Source: Anaerolineales bacterium UBA4823
Lineage (GTDB): Bacteria; Chloroflexota; Anaerolineae; Anaerolineales; UBA4823
DNA length: 5,896 nucleotides
Direction: 5' to 3'
Assembly: GCA_002402275.1 (NCBI GenBank)
Contig: DHFN01000126.1
Span: 1-5,896, forward strand
The translations under genes and the position numbers were made by a program. This document shows, piece by piece, positions 1 to 5,783 of this stretch; the first letter of the stretch is position 1, and every line of letters begins with the position of its first letter. The notes under the pieces were generated by a model that saw only the letters and a list, made by a program, of their open reading frames with translations, was not told where the DNA came from and searched no databases.

Positions 1-371
1 GGTCGCCCAGAAACGGAGGAGTAGGTGGGATGTTGAAAGAATAGACAAGCTGGTGTGGAAAAACGGGTCGCCCAGAAACGGAGGAGTAGGGGGAATGTTG
101 AAAGAATAGGCAAGCTGGTGCGGAAAGACGGGTCGTCCAGAATCGGAGTAATTAGGGCGACCCGTATTTAGTTATCTATCGCTTGATTGGTTCTAAACCC
201 ATTGTCGAACGGCATGACGAAAAGCCCATATGGGTCGCCCTTACGGAGGGAAGATGTTGAAAGAATAGGCAAGCTGGTGTGGTAAGACGGGTCGCCCAGA
301 AACGGAGGAGCAGGGGGGATGTTGAAAGAATAGGCAAGCTGGTGTAATAGGAAGGGTCACCCATAATCGGG
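1..371. repeat. Interrupted array of a ~65-bp direct repeat
   Basis: The unit begins GGTCGCCCAGAAACGGAGGA and contains the core GTTGAAAGAATAGGCAAGCT. Copies start at 1, 66 and 131 (exact 65-bp period), then at 233, 290 and 355 (57 and 65 bp). Copies 1 and 2 differ at about five positions. The copy at 131 keeps only its first ~25 bases, the copy at 233 has a net 8-bp loss, and the copy at 355 keeps about 17 bases. The array appears to continue left out of the window. The unit length is not a multiple of three, so any reading frame shifts between copies. This argues against a protein repeat, and the 62-residue open frame on the minus strand here is not called a gene. There are no short identical repeats with unique spacers, so it is not CRISPR. 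It lies beyond the 3' end of the minus-strand operon. Confidence 0.85.
154..241. repeat. Palindrome-bounded segment interrupting the repeat array
   Basis: The arms AGGGCGACCCGTAT (154-167) and ATATGGGTCGCCCT (228-241) are reverse complements over 14 bp with a single mismatch, which would be a G-U wobble in RNA. Sixty bases lie between them and contain a smaller hairpin, GGTT-CTA-AACC (189-199). The outer part of each arm resembles the GGTCGCCC that opens each 65-bp unit, in opposite orientations, and the segment sits exactly where the array loses its periodicity. It could be a small palindromic element of the REP or MITE type, or a rearranged pair of repeat ends. No target-site duplication is obvious. 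It has no coding capacity. Confidence 0.55.
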
Positions 372-427
372 ATTTCATTGAATGTATAGGCATGCTCGAG
401 TGATGAATCAGATCGTTCTTACTTGTA
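372..427. other. 3' flank of the minus-strand operon; no terminator seen
   Basis: This short gap separates the last partial repeat copy from the TAA stop of the metallo-hydrolase gene (428-430). On the minus strand it contains no GC-rich hairpin followed by a run of T. If the operon ends here, termination is either factor-dependent or occurs further into the repeat block, whose GC-rich inverted repeat could fold in the transcript. Confidence 0.4.
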
Positions 428-1291
428 TTAAGAAAACGTAACCAAGCTCAATGGTTTCGGAAGGATGACTTGTGTCGAAGGAGATAATTCCCTAATTTCT
501 TGGGCAATGATTTGAAGATCAGTTCGCTCTAAAAGTGGGAAAATTTTATGAGAGGGTTTTATGAACGGGCTTAGGTTTTCTCTCAAAGGTTGGAAAAAAT
601 TATCCCAATGGATGGGAATGGCAAACTGGGGTTGAACCCGGTGGATCAACTTTTGAAGTTCTGCTGCTTCTATATCAGGGTGAAAGAATAAGGCTTGGGC
701 TGTTGGAGCATCATCGGCAAGGATATTATGCCAAACCAAAACCGAAAGCTCCCTCGTTCGGATTTCATAGCTGAAACAGGCATCCATTTGATAATCCCAA
801 ACCCATAAAGGAGGGGTTGGCTCGGGTATAGGTTCCTTGAAAAAGAAATATGGAAGTGCAATATGCCCGCCTGGCAATGTTTTGATCAATAAAGGACCAA
901 TTTCCAGCTCCTCCCCTGGTTGGATGCTATGGCAAAGGTCAACTTTTACATTCTGAGCTTTTAAGATTTTCATCGCATACGGTGACCCATACACCTCTGC
1001 CTGAGTAAAGCTTACGATTTCTGGCACGTCTAGGATGTGATCATAGTGTGGATGAGTAATTAGAATTGCATCCGCTTTAGTGATTTTCTCCCGTAGTAAC
1101 CTTTTATTGGGTTTGAGTGGGAGGAGGAGTTGGAAGAGGGATGGACGACTTAGAAACGGATCAACCAGAAGAGTTGTGCTTTGCCAACGGAATTCCAAAC
1201 CACCCACTCCCAGCCAACGGAAGCTGAAAGAAGAGTCGCGATGAAAATCGGGAAATTGATTTGCTGGCAACTTTGAATTACTTCTCCTCAC
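428..1291 (-). CDS. MBL-fold metallo-hydrolase (UlaG-like)
   Basis: A 287-residue protein of the metallo-beta-lactamase superfamily, probably a cytoplasmic metal-dependent hydrolase, as I see no signal peptide. Residues 23-45 give the opening beta strands (FRWLGVGGLEF, then LLVDPF). The metal motif HxHxDH is HPHYDH at 80-85, followed by GGH (His143) and the C-terminal IPIHWD (His228). The Asp usually found in a (G)DT-type motif between the third and last His is not evident; VLVWHNILADD (184-194) occupies that stretch, so the second metal site may differ. The GTG start overlaps the TGA stop of the upstream carboxypeptidase gene (GTGA), which suggests translational coupling. A TTG at codon 8 lies 13 bases after an AGGAG and is an alternative start. 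The fold is secure; the substrate is not. UlaG-like enzymes act on lactones, phosphodiesters and other esters. Confidence 0.85.
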   Translation of the reverse strand: MRRSNSKLPANQFPDFHRDSSFSFRWLGVGGLEFRWQSTTLLVDPFLSRPSLFQLLLPLKPNKRLLREKITKADAILITHPHYDHILDVPEIVSFTQAEVYGSPYAMKILKAQNVKVDLCHSIQPGEELEIGPLLIKTLPGGHIALPYFFFKEPIPEPTPPLWVWDYQMDACFSYEIRTRELSVLVWHNILADDAPTAQALFFHPDIEAAELQKLIHRVQPQFAIPIHWDNFFQPLRENLSPFIKPSHKIFPLLERTDLQIIAQEIRELSPSTQVILPKPLSLVTFS

Positions 1292-2241
1292 CAGTGTAAA
1301 AAGGCATGCAAAATGGAGAGGTTTTGCTCAAAGTCAGTCTCGCGATGGTTGGTTAATTCGATATCTACCGACGCTATTCCAAGGGTAGCTGCCCAATCGG
1401 TCAGGTTACCGGTATAATCACAACCGCTATCGAGGGGTGGATAGGGATAATGGCTCACCTGGGCAATTGTCCGTGCCAAACTGAGCGATGGTGGGAATGG
1501 TGGATTCCCTCCTGGAAAAATACCCATTGCCGCGCTATGGTAGCTGATGAGGGCTTTGATTGGATGGCTGAGGATGAACCCCATTAAAGCTTGGGTTTCT
1601 GGCTCCGAAGCGGGAGCTTGCCCACCATTGAGATCAAGATAATGCCAGCAATTTTCGTGGTTCCAATTCTGTGACCAGCGGTAGGGGAAATTATGATTCA
1701 GATCAACTCCATGATCATTGGCACGACCATAAATATCCCACGAGCGTTCTAAGCCATCGGGGTTGAGATCGGGAAGGATATAAAGCGTTTTGTCTTTAGG
1801 AATATCCGTGGGATGAGAATAAAGGTATTGAATTAATTGCTCGGCTAATAGGACCGTGTTGTATTCATTCCCGCCATGAATCCCAGCAACGATCAAGCGC
1901 TCATTTTGCCCTTGCCCAAACCGATAAATTAAGATTGGACGCCCTCCTAGCGAGGTTCCAATCCATTCACTGTTTTCGGGTAATGCAGTAGGTGAAATCG
2001 TGGCTGTCGGAATTTGTTGAACTGGGAACGCTGTAACAGAGGCAGGCAGTGTTGTTTTGGGTGGATAGTAGGGAGTATGTGTAGAAATTCTTGGGGGGTT
2101 TATGGTTGTTGGGTTTGTTTGAGAAATAATGGTGTTTATGGAAGATTGGGTGTTCCAGATGAAACCAAACGTAAAAAGGATCAAAAGAACATTAAGCAGT
2201 ACTAACCCAAAGATAAAAACGCGGTCACGCCTGGCTGACAT
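1288..2241 (-). CDS. Membrane-anchored M14-family zinc carboxypeptidase
   Basis: A 317-residue protein. Residues 8-29 form one hydrophobic segment after a basic start (MSARRDR), with no lipobox cysteine, so it is best read as a signal anchor. Residues 31-90 are a Thr/Pro/Ser/Ile-rich linker, and 91-317 are the catalytic domain, probably outside the membrane. M14 hallmarks are HGGNE (zinc ligands His122 and Glu126), NPDG (160-163), GRAN (172-175), DLNHNF (180-185), SEPET (212-216), SYHS (zinc ligand His235) and DIELT with Glu295 as the catalytic base. The family normally has Arg where this protein has His183; that Arg binds the substrate carboxylate, so specificity may be altered. Related bacterial enzymes trim peptidoglycan peptides or short peptides; the substrate here is inferred only. 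The start is ATG with no clear ribosome-binding site. It lies 51 bp after the membrane-protein gene and overlaps the hydrolase gene. Confidence 0.9.
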   Translation of the reverse strand: MSARRDRVFIFGLVLLNVLLILFTFGFIWNTQSSINTIISQTNPTTINPPRISTHTPYYPPKTTLPASVTAFPVQQIPTATISPTALPENSEWIGTSLGGRPILIYRFGQGQNERLIVAGIHGGNEYNTVLLAEQLIQYLYSHPTDIPKDKTLYILPDLNPDGLERSWDIYGRANDHGVDLNHNFPYRWSQNWNHENCWHYLDLNGGQAPASEPETQALMGFILSHPIKALISYHSAAMGIFPGGNPPFPPSLSLARTIAQVSHYPYPPLDSGCDYTGNLTDWAATLGIASVDIELTNHRETDFEQNLSILHAFLHW

Positions 2242-2292
2242 AGGGATATCTTATCATAGAGCCAGATAACTGCGGGTTGAAAATGATAAGCT
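2242..2292 (-). other. Intergenic inverted repeat ahead of the carboxypeptidase start
   Basis: CTTATCAT (2250-2257) and ATGATAAG (2283-2290) form a perfect 8-bp inverted repeat with a 25-base loop. In the minus-strand transcript the distal arm ends eight bases before the carboxypeptidase ATG, so folding would occlude the initiation region. There is no T-run, so it is not a classical terminator. The stem is AT-rich and of modest stability, and chance is possible. Confidence 0.3.
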
Positions 2293-2811
2293 TCAGTCTA
2301 TGGATGGTTCGGAGTAATTAAGCAGTAACAGTTGGGAAACAATTCCCAAAATCATTAACACTGCCAGCCAGATACTTTTATCAAATTGGACAATGGAAAT
2401 ATGTTGTAGAATGAGGATTGCTCCTAGAGTGGATGTAAGGAAAATTAATCCATACGAATAAAGGAAAAACAATAAGGCTACGAAAACAATGCCACCAATA
2501 AAAAAATACATCCAGGTATAGCCACTCAGGTTGACCCCGAGCATCTGAGGAAAACTATAAGTGAGATAACCACCAGAAACAAAAGCGGCAACTAATACTG
2601 CTAAGGGTTTGGCAGTGACTGCAAATATAACCCCGAGGAAACTATATTTAAGGGTGTCGCTCAATGTAACTATCTGAGTAGCCCATTGCAATGCCTGTCC
2701 TTGTAGGATTCCGCCAGCTAGTAAGCTGGCAACTGCAACGAATAACCAATAGAGCTGACTACCGGCAAAGAGCAGGACGAATCCCAGAAGTACGATTAAA
2801 ATTGTATTCAT
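2293..2811 (-). CDS. Small polytopic membrane protein, function unknown
   Basis: A 172-residue, very hydrophobic protein that I do not recognise. About six membrane segments can be placed: 3-17, 21-38, 57-86 (probably two, hinged at AKP 67-69), 99-119 and 120-137 (possibly one hairpin), and 146-164. Loops are short, and the tail (NYSEPSID) is polar. Glycine is frequent in the helices (LLAGGILQG, FVSGGYLT, FFIGGIVF), which suggests tight packing. There are no cysteines, no His-rich metal motif and no catalytic signature. The overall look is loosely like the DUF4203/TMEM198-type small membrane proteins, but that is an impression. The start is well supported: AGGAG (2825-2821 on the minus strand) lies nine bases before the ATG. 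It is the first gene of the minus-strand operon and is followed by the anchored carboxypeptidase. Confidence 0.75.
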   Translation of the reverse strand: MNTILIVLLGFVLLFAGSQLYWLFVAVASLLAGGILQGQALQWATQIVTLSDTLKYSFLGVIFAVTAKPLAVLVAAFVSGGYLTYSFPQMLGVNLSGYTWMYFFIGGIVFVALLFFLYSYGLIFLTSTLGAILILQHISIVQFDKSIWLAVLMILGIVSQLLLLNYSEPSID

Positions 2812-2820
2812 AATTGGGTT

Positions 2821-2825
2821 CTCCT
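2821..2825 (-). promoter_or_regulatory. Shine-Dalgarno site of the membrane-protein gene
   Basis: AGGAG on the minus strand with a nine-base spacer to the ATG at 2811. It is the clearest ribosome-binding site of the minus-strand operon and fixes this start. The two genes downstream lack a comparable site. Confidence 0.7.
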
Positions 2826-2839
2826 GATCATCAAAGCTT

Positions 2840-2858
2840 GATAATGTTTGCGATTATC
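2840..2858. promoter_or_regulatory. Possible operator: 19-bp dyad in the divergent region
   Basis: GATAAT (2840-2845) and ATTATC (2853-2858) are perfect 6-bp inverted arms around a 7-base spacer, the geometry of a homodimeric regulator site. It lies in the leader of the membrane-protein gene and upstream of the exporter promoter region. No regulator gene is in the window, and short AT-rich dyads arise by chance. Confidence 0.25.
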
Positions 2859-2904
2859 TATCCTAATTAAATTGCCCGGAGAATTTAGGCGAAATCTATA
2901 CACC

Positions 2905-2915
2905 TATACTATAAT
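2905..2915 (+). promoter_or_regulatory. Candidate -10 element for the exporter operon
   Basis: A perfect TATAAT occurs at 2910-2915, preceded by an overlapping TATACT at 2905-2910. No good -35 hexamer is seen 16-18 bases upstream. An alternative pairing is TTGCCC (2872-2877), 17 bases, TCTATA (2895-2900). Either would start transcription within the 60 bases before the ATPase ATG. Confidence 0.4.
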
Positions 2916-2935
2916 GTAATTTGCTAAGAATGCAA
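2908..2935 (-). promoter_or_regulatory. Candidate minus-strand promoter for the hydrolase operon
   Basis: Read on the minus strand, TTGCAT (2935-2930) is followed after 16 bases by TATAGT (2913-2908), a reasonable sigma-70-type pair. The -10 overlaps the plus-strand TATAAT, so the two promoters would be mutually exclusive. The call rests on motif matching alone. Confidence 0.35.
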
Positions 2936-2955
2936 TAGAGAACAGCGTAAATTTT

Positions 2956-3963
2956 ATGGTGGATAAACCCGTAATCGTTGATAAGGTGAGTAAAACCTAC
3001 ACCGTCCGTAAACGGAAAGGAATATTTCGTTCTGAGAAAGATTTTGTCCAGGCATTAAAAAATGTGTCTCTAGAGGTGGAGGAGGGAGAAATTTTTGGTT
3101 TGCTGGGTCCGAACGGAGCCGGTAAAACGACATTAATTAAAATATTGACCACTCTAATTCTTCCTAGTTCGGGAAGTGTATGGGTAAATGGTTATGAGGT
3201 GTCTAAACACGAAAACGAAGTGCGGGCAAGTGTTGGTTGTATGCTGATGGGTGAGCGTGGGCTGTATTGGAAGCTGACCGGCCGCGAGAATTTGGAATAC
3301 TTTGGTGCTTTATACCACTTAGCTCCGCCCCTGAGAAAAAAGAAGACGACCGAAATTTTGGATTGGATTAAATTAGAGGATATTGCTGATCGGACAGTGG
3401 AAACCTATTCATCTGGTCAGAAGATGAAGCTTGCTTTTGGTAAGTCTCTAATCAATGATGCTCCCTTATTGGTATTAGACGAACCAACCAATACCCTTGA
3501 TTTACCCTCAGCCAGTGAGTTAAGAGCAATTGTGAGGCAGTTAAATGATCAAGGGAAAACAGTCATCTACACCACCCATATTATGGCTGAGGCAGAAATG
3601 TTATGTGACCGAGTGGCAATTATAGACCGGGGTGAGCTGTTAGCTTTGGGAACCGTAGATGAATTGAAAACTTCTTTAGGTTGGGCAAAAATTATCCATG
3701 TGGAAGGAGCGATTCCAGCTCGAGCAGTTCAGGCAGTCCGAAAAATGAGGAAGGTCAGGCAGGCGAGTCGTGCCAACAAAAATGGGGCAACCGAACTAAC
3801 CGTGGTCAGTGAAGAAGGCAGCGAAATTCTTCCGGAGCTGATTCGAGTTCTTATCCAGAATGGCGCTAACATTCAAAAATTATCTCCAGAAGAACCTAAT
3901 CTGGAGGATGTTTTCATGGCAAAAACTGGGCGTTCGTTAGCTGACGATACTCAAGTCCGTTAA
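2956..3963 (+). CDS. ABC-2 exporter ATP-binding protein
   Basis: A 335-residue cytoplasmic ATPase that would power the two permeases encoded directly downstream. The nucleotide-binding domain spans about 5-235: Walker A GPNGAGKTT (51-59), signature YSSGQKMKLAFG (151-162), Walker B LLVLDEP (171-177) and switch histidine His208 in TTH. The C-terminal ~95 residues form the accessory domain usual in drug- and antibiotic-exporter ATPases, ending with the typical PNLEDVF (314-320) and TGR. Two features differ from textbook ABC proteins: the Q-loop region reads MGERGLYWKLTGREN (98-112) with no Gln, and the D-loop is TNTLD rather than the common TxGLD. I recall the GERGLYW-LTGREN pattern from ABC-2 drug-type ATPases. 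The ATG has only a weak upstream AGAG at 15 bases. The substrate is unknown; DrrA- and NatA-like proteins are the nearest named relatives. Confidence 0.93.
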   Translation: MVDKPVIVDKVSKTYTVRKRKGIFRSEKDFVQALKNVSLEVEEGEIFGLLGPNGAGKTTLIKILTTLILPSSGSVWVNGYEVSKHENEVRASVGCMLMGERGLYWKLTGRENLEYFGALYHLAPPLRKKKTTEILDWIKLEDIADRTVETYSSGQKMKLAFGKSLINDAPLLVLDEPTNTLDLPSASELRAIVRQLNDQGKTVIYTTHIMAEAEMLCDRVAIIDRGELLALGTVDELKTSLGWAKIIHVEGAIPARAVQAVRKMRKVRQASRANKNGATELTVVSEEGSEILPELIRVLIQNGANIQKLSPEEPNLEDVFMAKTGRSLADDTQVR

Positions 3964-3964
3964 G

Positions 3965-4804
3965 ATGAAATTTTACTGGAAACTCTATCTTGTGGTAATA
4001 CTTGCCAGTGCCAAAATACGTTTTCTCACCATTTTGCGCTACCCTGGTCAACTTGTATTAGACACCTTTATTCCAATCATCTTTGCCGCATTACCGATCT
4101 TGATTGGACGAGCAACCGAGGGCGCCAATGCTGCAGAGGCTTTTCAACGCAATACTGGCACGCCGAATTACATGGCTTATTTGTTGATCGGATCGAGCGT
4201 ATTTACTATTGTCTCCTTTGCATTTTGGCATGTTGCTTACTGGCTGCGTTGGGAGCAAGAAGCCGGCACTTTAGAAGCTTTATATCTTGTGCCGGTGCAC
4301 CGGATTTGGATGGCAGCTGGGACCTCCCTTTATAGCTGTATTCGCTCCATATTTACTTCCTTTGTCGCTTATTTTCTGGGAGCGCTTATCTTGGGCTTCA
4401 ACCCCTGGCAAGGCGAATTGGTATTGGCTTTGGTTTTTCTCTTGGTTGGGTTTGTTCCTTTGTACGGGATGACCCTCTTATATGGTGCGGTGATCCTTAA
4501 GGTGAAAGAAGCAAATGCATTAGTAGGGTTGATGCAATGGGCGGTGAGTTTTCTCATGGGAGTGTTCTTCCCAATCTCGATTTTTCCGCCTTTTCTGAAA
4601 ATAATTGCATACTTATTTCCTCCCACCTGGATGACGAATGGAGTCCGTTCGGCTTTATTAGGAGTGGGTTATTTCATGGGAAATTGGTATCTGGATCTGG
4701 CAGTTTTATGGGGTTTCTTCTTATTAGCGCCTTTATTTGGATACTGGGTCTTTAATCGGGTCGAGGTCCAAGTTCGCAGCAATGAGGGCATTGGTCAGTT
4801 CTAG
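3965..4804 (+). CDS. ABC-2 type exporter permease, first subunit
   Basis: A 279-residue inner-membrane permease. Approximate membrane segments are 29-48, 72-94, 123-145, 150-177, 188-217 (re-entrant or split) and 243-263. The cytoplasmic stretch EQEAGTLEALYLVPVHR (97-113) is the ABC-2 signature containing the GTLE motif, thought to contact the ATPase. The stretch after KVKEANA (179-185) ends in the PPTW (219-222) typical of the family. Residues 179-222 align by eye with 206-250 of the next gene product, so the two permeases are paralogues that probably pair as a heterodimer. The ATG follows the ATPase stop by one base with no Shine-Dalgarno site, which suggests translation by re-initiation or coupling. 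The transported substrate cannot be inferred. Confidence 0.92.
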   Translation: MKFYWKLYLVVILASAKIRFLTILRYPGQLVLDTFIPIIFAALPILIGRATEGANAAEAFQRNTGTPNYMAYLLIGSSVFTIVSFAFWHVAYWLRWEQEAGTLEALYLVPVHRIWMAAGTSLYSCIRSIFTSFVAYFLGALILGFNPWQGELVLALVFLLVGFVPLYGMTLLYGAVILKVKEANALVGLMQWAVSFLMGVFFPISIFPPFLKIIAYLFPPTWMTNGVRSALLGVGYFMGNWYLDLAVLWGFFLLAPLFGYWVFNRVEVQVRSNEGIGQF

Positions 4805-4818
4805 GGGCTATGATGATG
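4803..4818 (+). promoter_or_regulatory. Ribosome-binding site and triple-ATG start of permease 2
   Basis: AGGGG (4803-4807) overlaps the TAG stop of the first permease and is followed by three consecutive ATG codons at 4810, 4813 and 4816. The first ATG is only two bases from the purine run, too close for normal initiation. The second has a five-base spacer and the third eight. The second or third is therefore the likelier start, shortening the protein by one or two Met residues. Confidence 0.5.
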
Positions 4819-5742
4819 AAACCAGTTAGTCAACCCCAGCAATCAAACCCTTCACCACAATTCCTTCGAGAAACGATACCTTTCAAGCAGCCAGTGTACC
4901 GAATTATTCAGCAACAATGGAGCACATTTTGGGCTATGGTGCGCAAAGAGTTAACCATCATGGCTCGCTATCCGGTTGAGTTCGTTGCCTCATTCGGGCA
5001 AGTCTTTATTATCGTTGCCATCTTCACCTTAGGGGGAAAGATGTTTTCTTCTGGGGAGAATCCGGACGCGCTGCTTGAATCGACTGGTTCTTCAATCACG
5101 AGCGGGGTTGTGATTTATGGATTTATTTTATTTATGTTCTTAAGCGATACTCTTTGGACGATTGGCTACAATATTCGTAACGAACAGTTGCAAGGGACAT
5201 TCGAACAACTTTACTTAAGCCCTGCGAATAAATTTCTCAATCTGGTTGCCCGGGTGATGAATTCTTTGATATGGACGGGATTATTGAGTATCACGGCTGC
5301 TTTCTTGATGACTTTGATGATTGGACAACTGCCGGTTAAAAACCCTGCCTTAGGGATCTATATCTTAATTATGTCTTTGGCGGGCACTTTTGGAATGGGT
5401 TTTGCTTTTGCCGCTCTGACGATAAGAGTTAAAGAGACAGCCCAGACCGTGGCTAATTTTTTACAATTTGGTTTTCTCATTTTATGCGCGAATTTTTTCC
5501 CTTTTTCCGCTTTACCCCCTATCCTGATTTCGGTGGCGCGCTGGCTGCCCAACGCTTATTGTGTAGATGCTTTTCGCTCTACTTTGATGGGGTTTCCCTT
5601 GGGTTTTCCTGAATTGGCTCCTTTTAAACTTGAATTGATGATTGTCACATTGTTCGGTATAGGGATGCCAGTGATAGGATATGCTCTTTATCGGTGGGCG
5701 GAAGGTTATGCCCGCCGGACAGGAACACTTTCAGGATATTGA
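4810..5742 (+). CDS. ABC-2 type exporter permease, second subunit
   Basis: A 310-residue inner-membrane permease, longer than its partner because of a ~45-residue polar N-terminal stretch rich in Gln, Pro and Ser (QPQQSNPSPQ at 8-17). Approximate membrane segments are 58-77, 97-119, 146-171, 178-204, 212-240 and 274-294. NEQLQGTFEQLYLSP (124-138) is the ABC-2 motif, with GTFEQ where the first permease has GTLEA. RVKETAQTV (206-214) through PNAY (247-250) matches the corresponding region of the first subunit. Together with the ATPase and first permease it completes a three-gene exporter of the one-ATPase, two-permease type. The gene starts five bases after the preceding stop and is the last complete gene in the window. 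The C-terminus (ARRTGTLSGY) is basic and probably cytoplasmic. Confidence 0.92.
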   Translation: MMMKPVSQPQQSNPSPQFLRETIPFKQPVYRIIQQQWSTFWAMVRKELTIMARYPVEFVASFGQVFIIVAIFTLGGKMFSSGENPDALLESTGSSITSGVVIYGFILFMFLSDTLWTIGYNIRNEQLQGTFEQLYLSPANKFLNLVARVMNSLIWTGLLSITAAFLMTLMIGQLPVKNPALGIYILIMSLAGTFGMGFAFAALTIRVKETAQTVANFLQFGFLILCANFFPFSALPPILISVARWLPNAYCVDAFRSTLMGFPLGFPELAPFKLELMIVTLFGIGMPVIGYALYRWAEGYARRTGTLSGY

Positions 5743-5747
5743 GAGCA

Positions 5748-5783
5748 GTTCTTATTCATAGAACCTCAGGCTATAAGCCTGAG
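5748..5783 (+). terminator. Tandem hairpins after the exporter operon, possible terminator
   Basis: Two adjacent stem-loops begin six bases after the permease stop. GTTCT and AGAAC (5748-5764) have a 7-base loop, and CTCAGGCT and AGCCTGAG (5765-5783) form a perfect 8-bp stem with an ATA loop. The second is strong and GC-containing. The following bases (CTACGAGGAG) are not a T-run, and TTTT comes only at 5798-5801, so it is not a canonical intrinsic terminator. It may protect the 3' end or act with a termination factor, in either direction. Confidence 0.4.

Noticed and set aside
176..364. 62-residue open frame on the minus strand
   Set aside because: It lies entirely inside the 65-bp repeat array and the inverted-repeat segment, changes repeat frame between copies, and has no ribosome-binding site or recognisable protein character.
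1..371. CRISPR array
   Set aside because: Whole 65-bp units are conserved end to end, with no short repeat alternating with unique spacers, and no cas gene is nearby.
2014..2205. 63-residue plus-strand open frame opposite the carboxypeptidase N-terminus
   Set aside because: It is antisense to the anchor and linker region of a convincing gene, with an odd Cys/Trp-rich composition typical of shadow frames.
4369..4626. 85-residue minus-strand open frame inside the first permease gene
   Set aside because: It is antisense to a well-supported ABC-2 permease and has no recognisable motif; a shadow of the real gene.
2956..5742. Assigning the exporter a specific drug or sodium substrate (DrrAB or NatAB)
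   Set aside because: The family resemblance is general to ABC-2 exporters; no biosynthetic, resistance or regulatory gene in the window points to a substrate.
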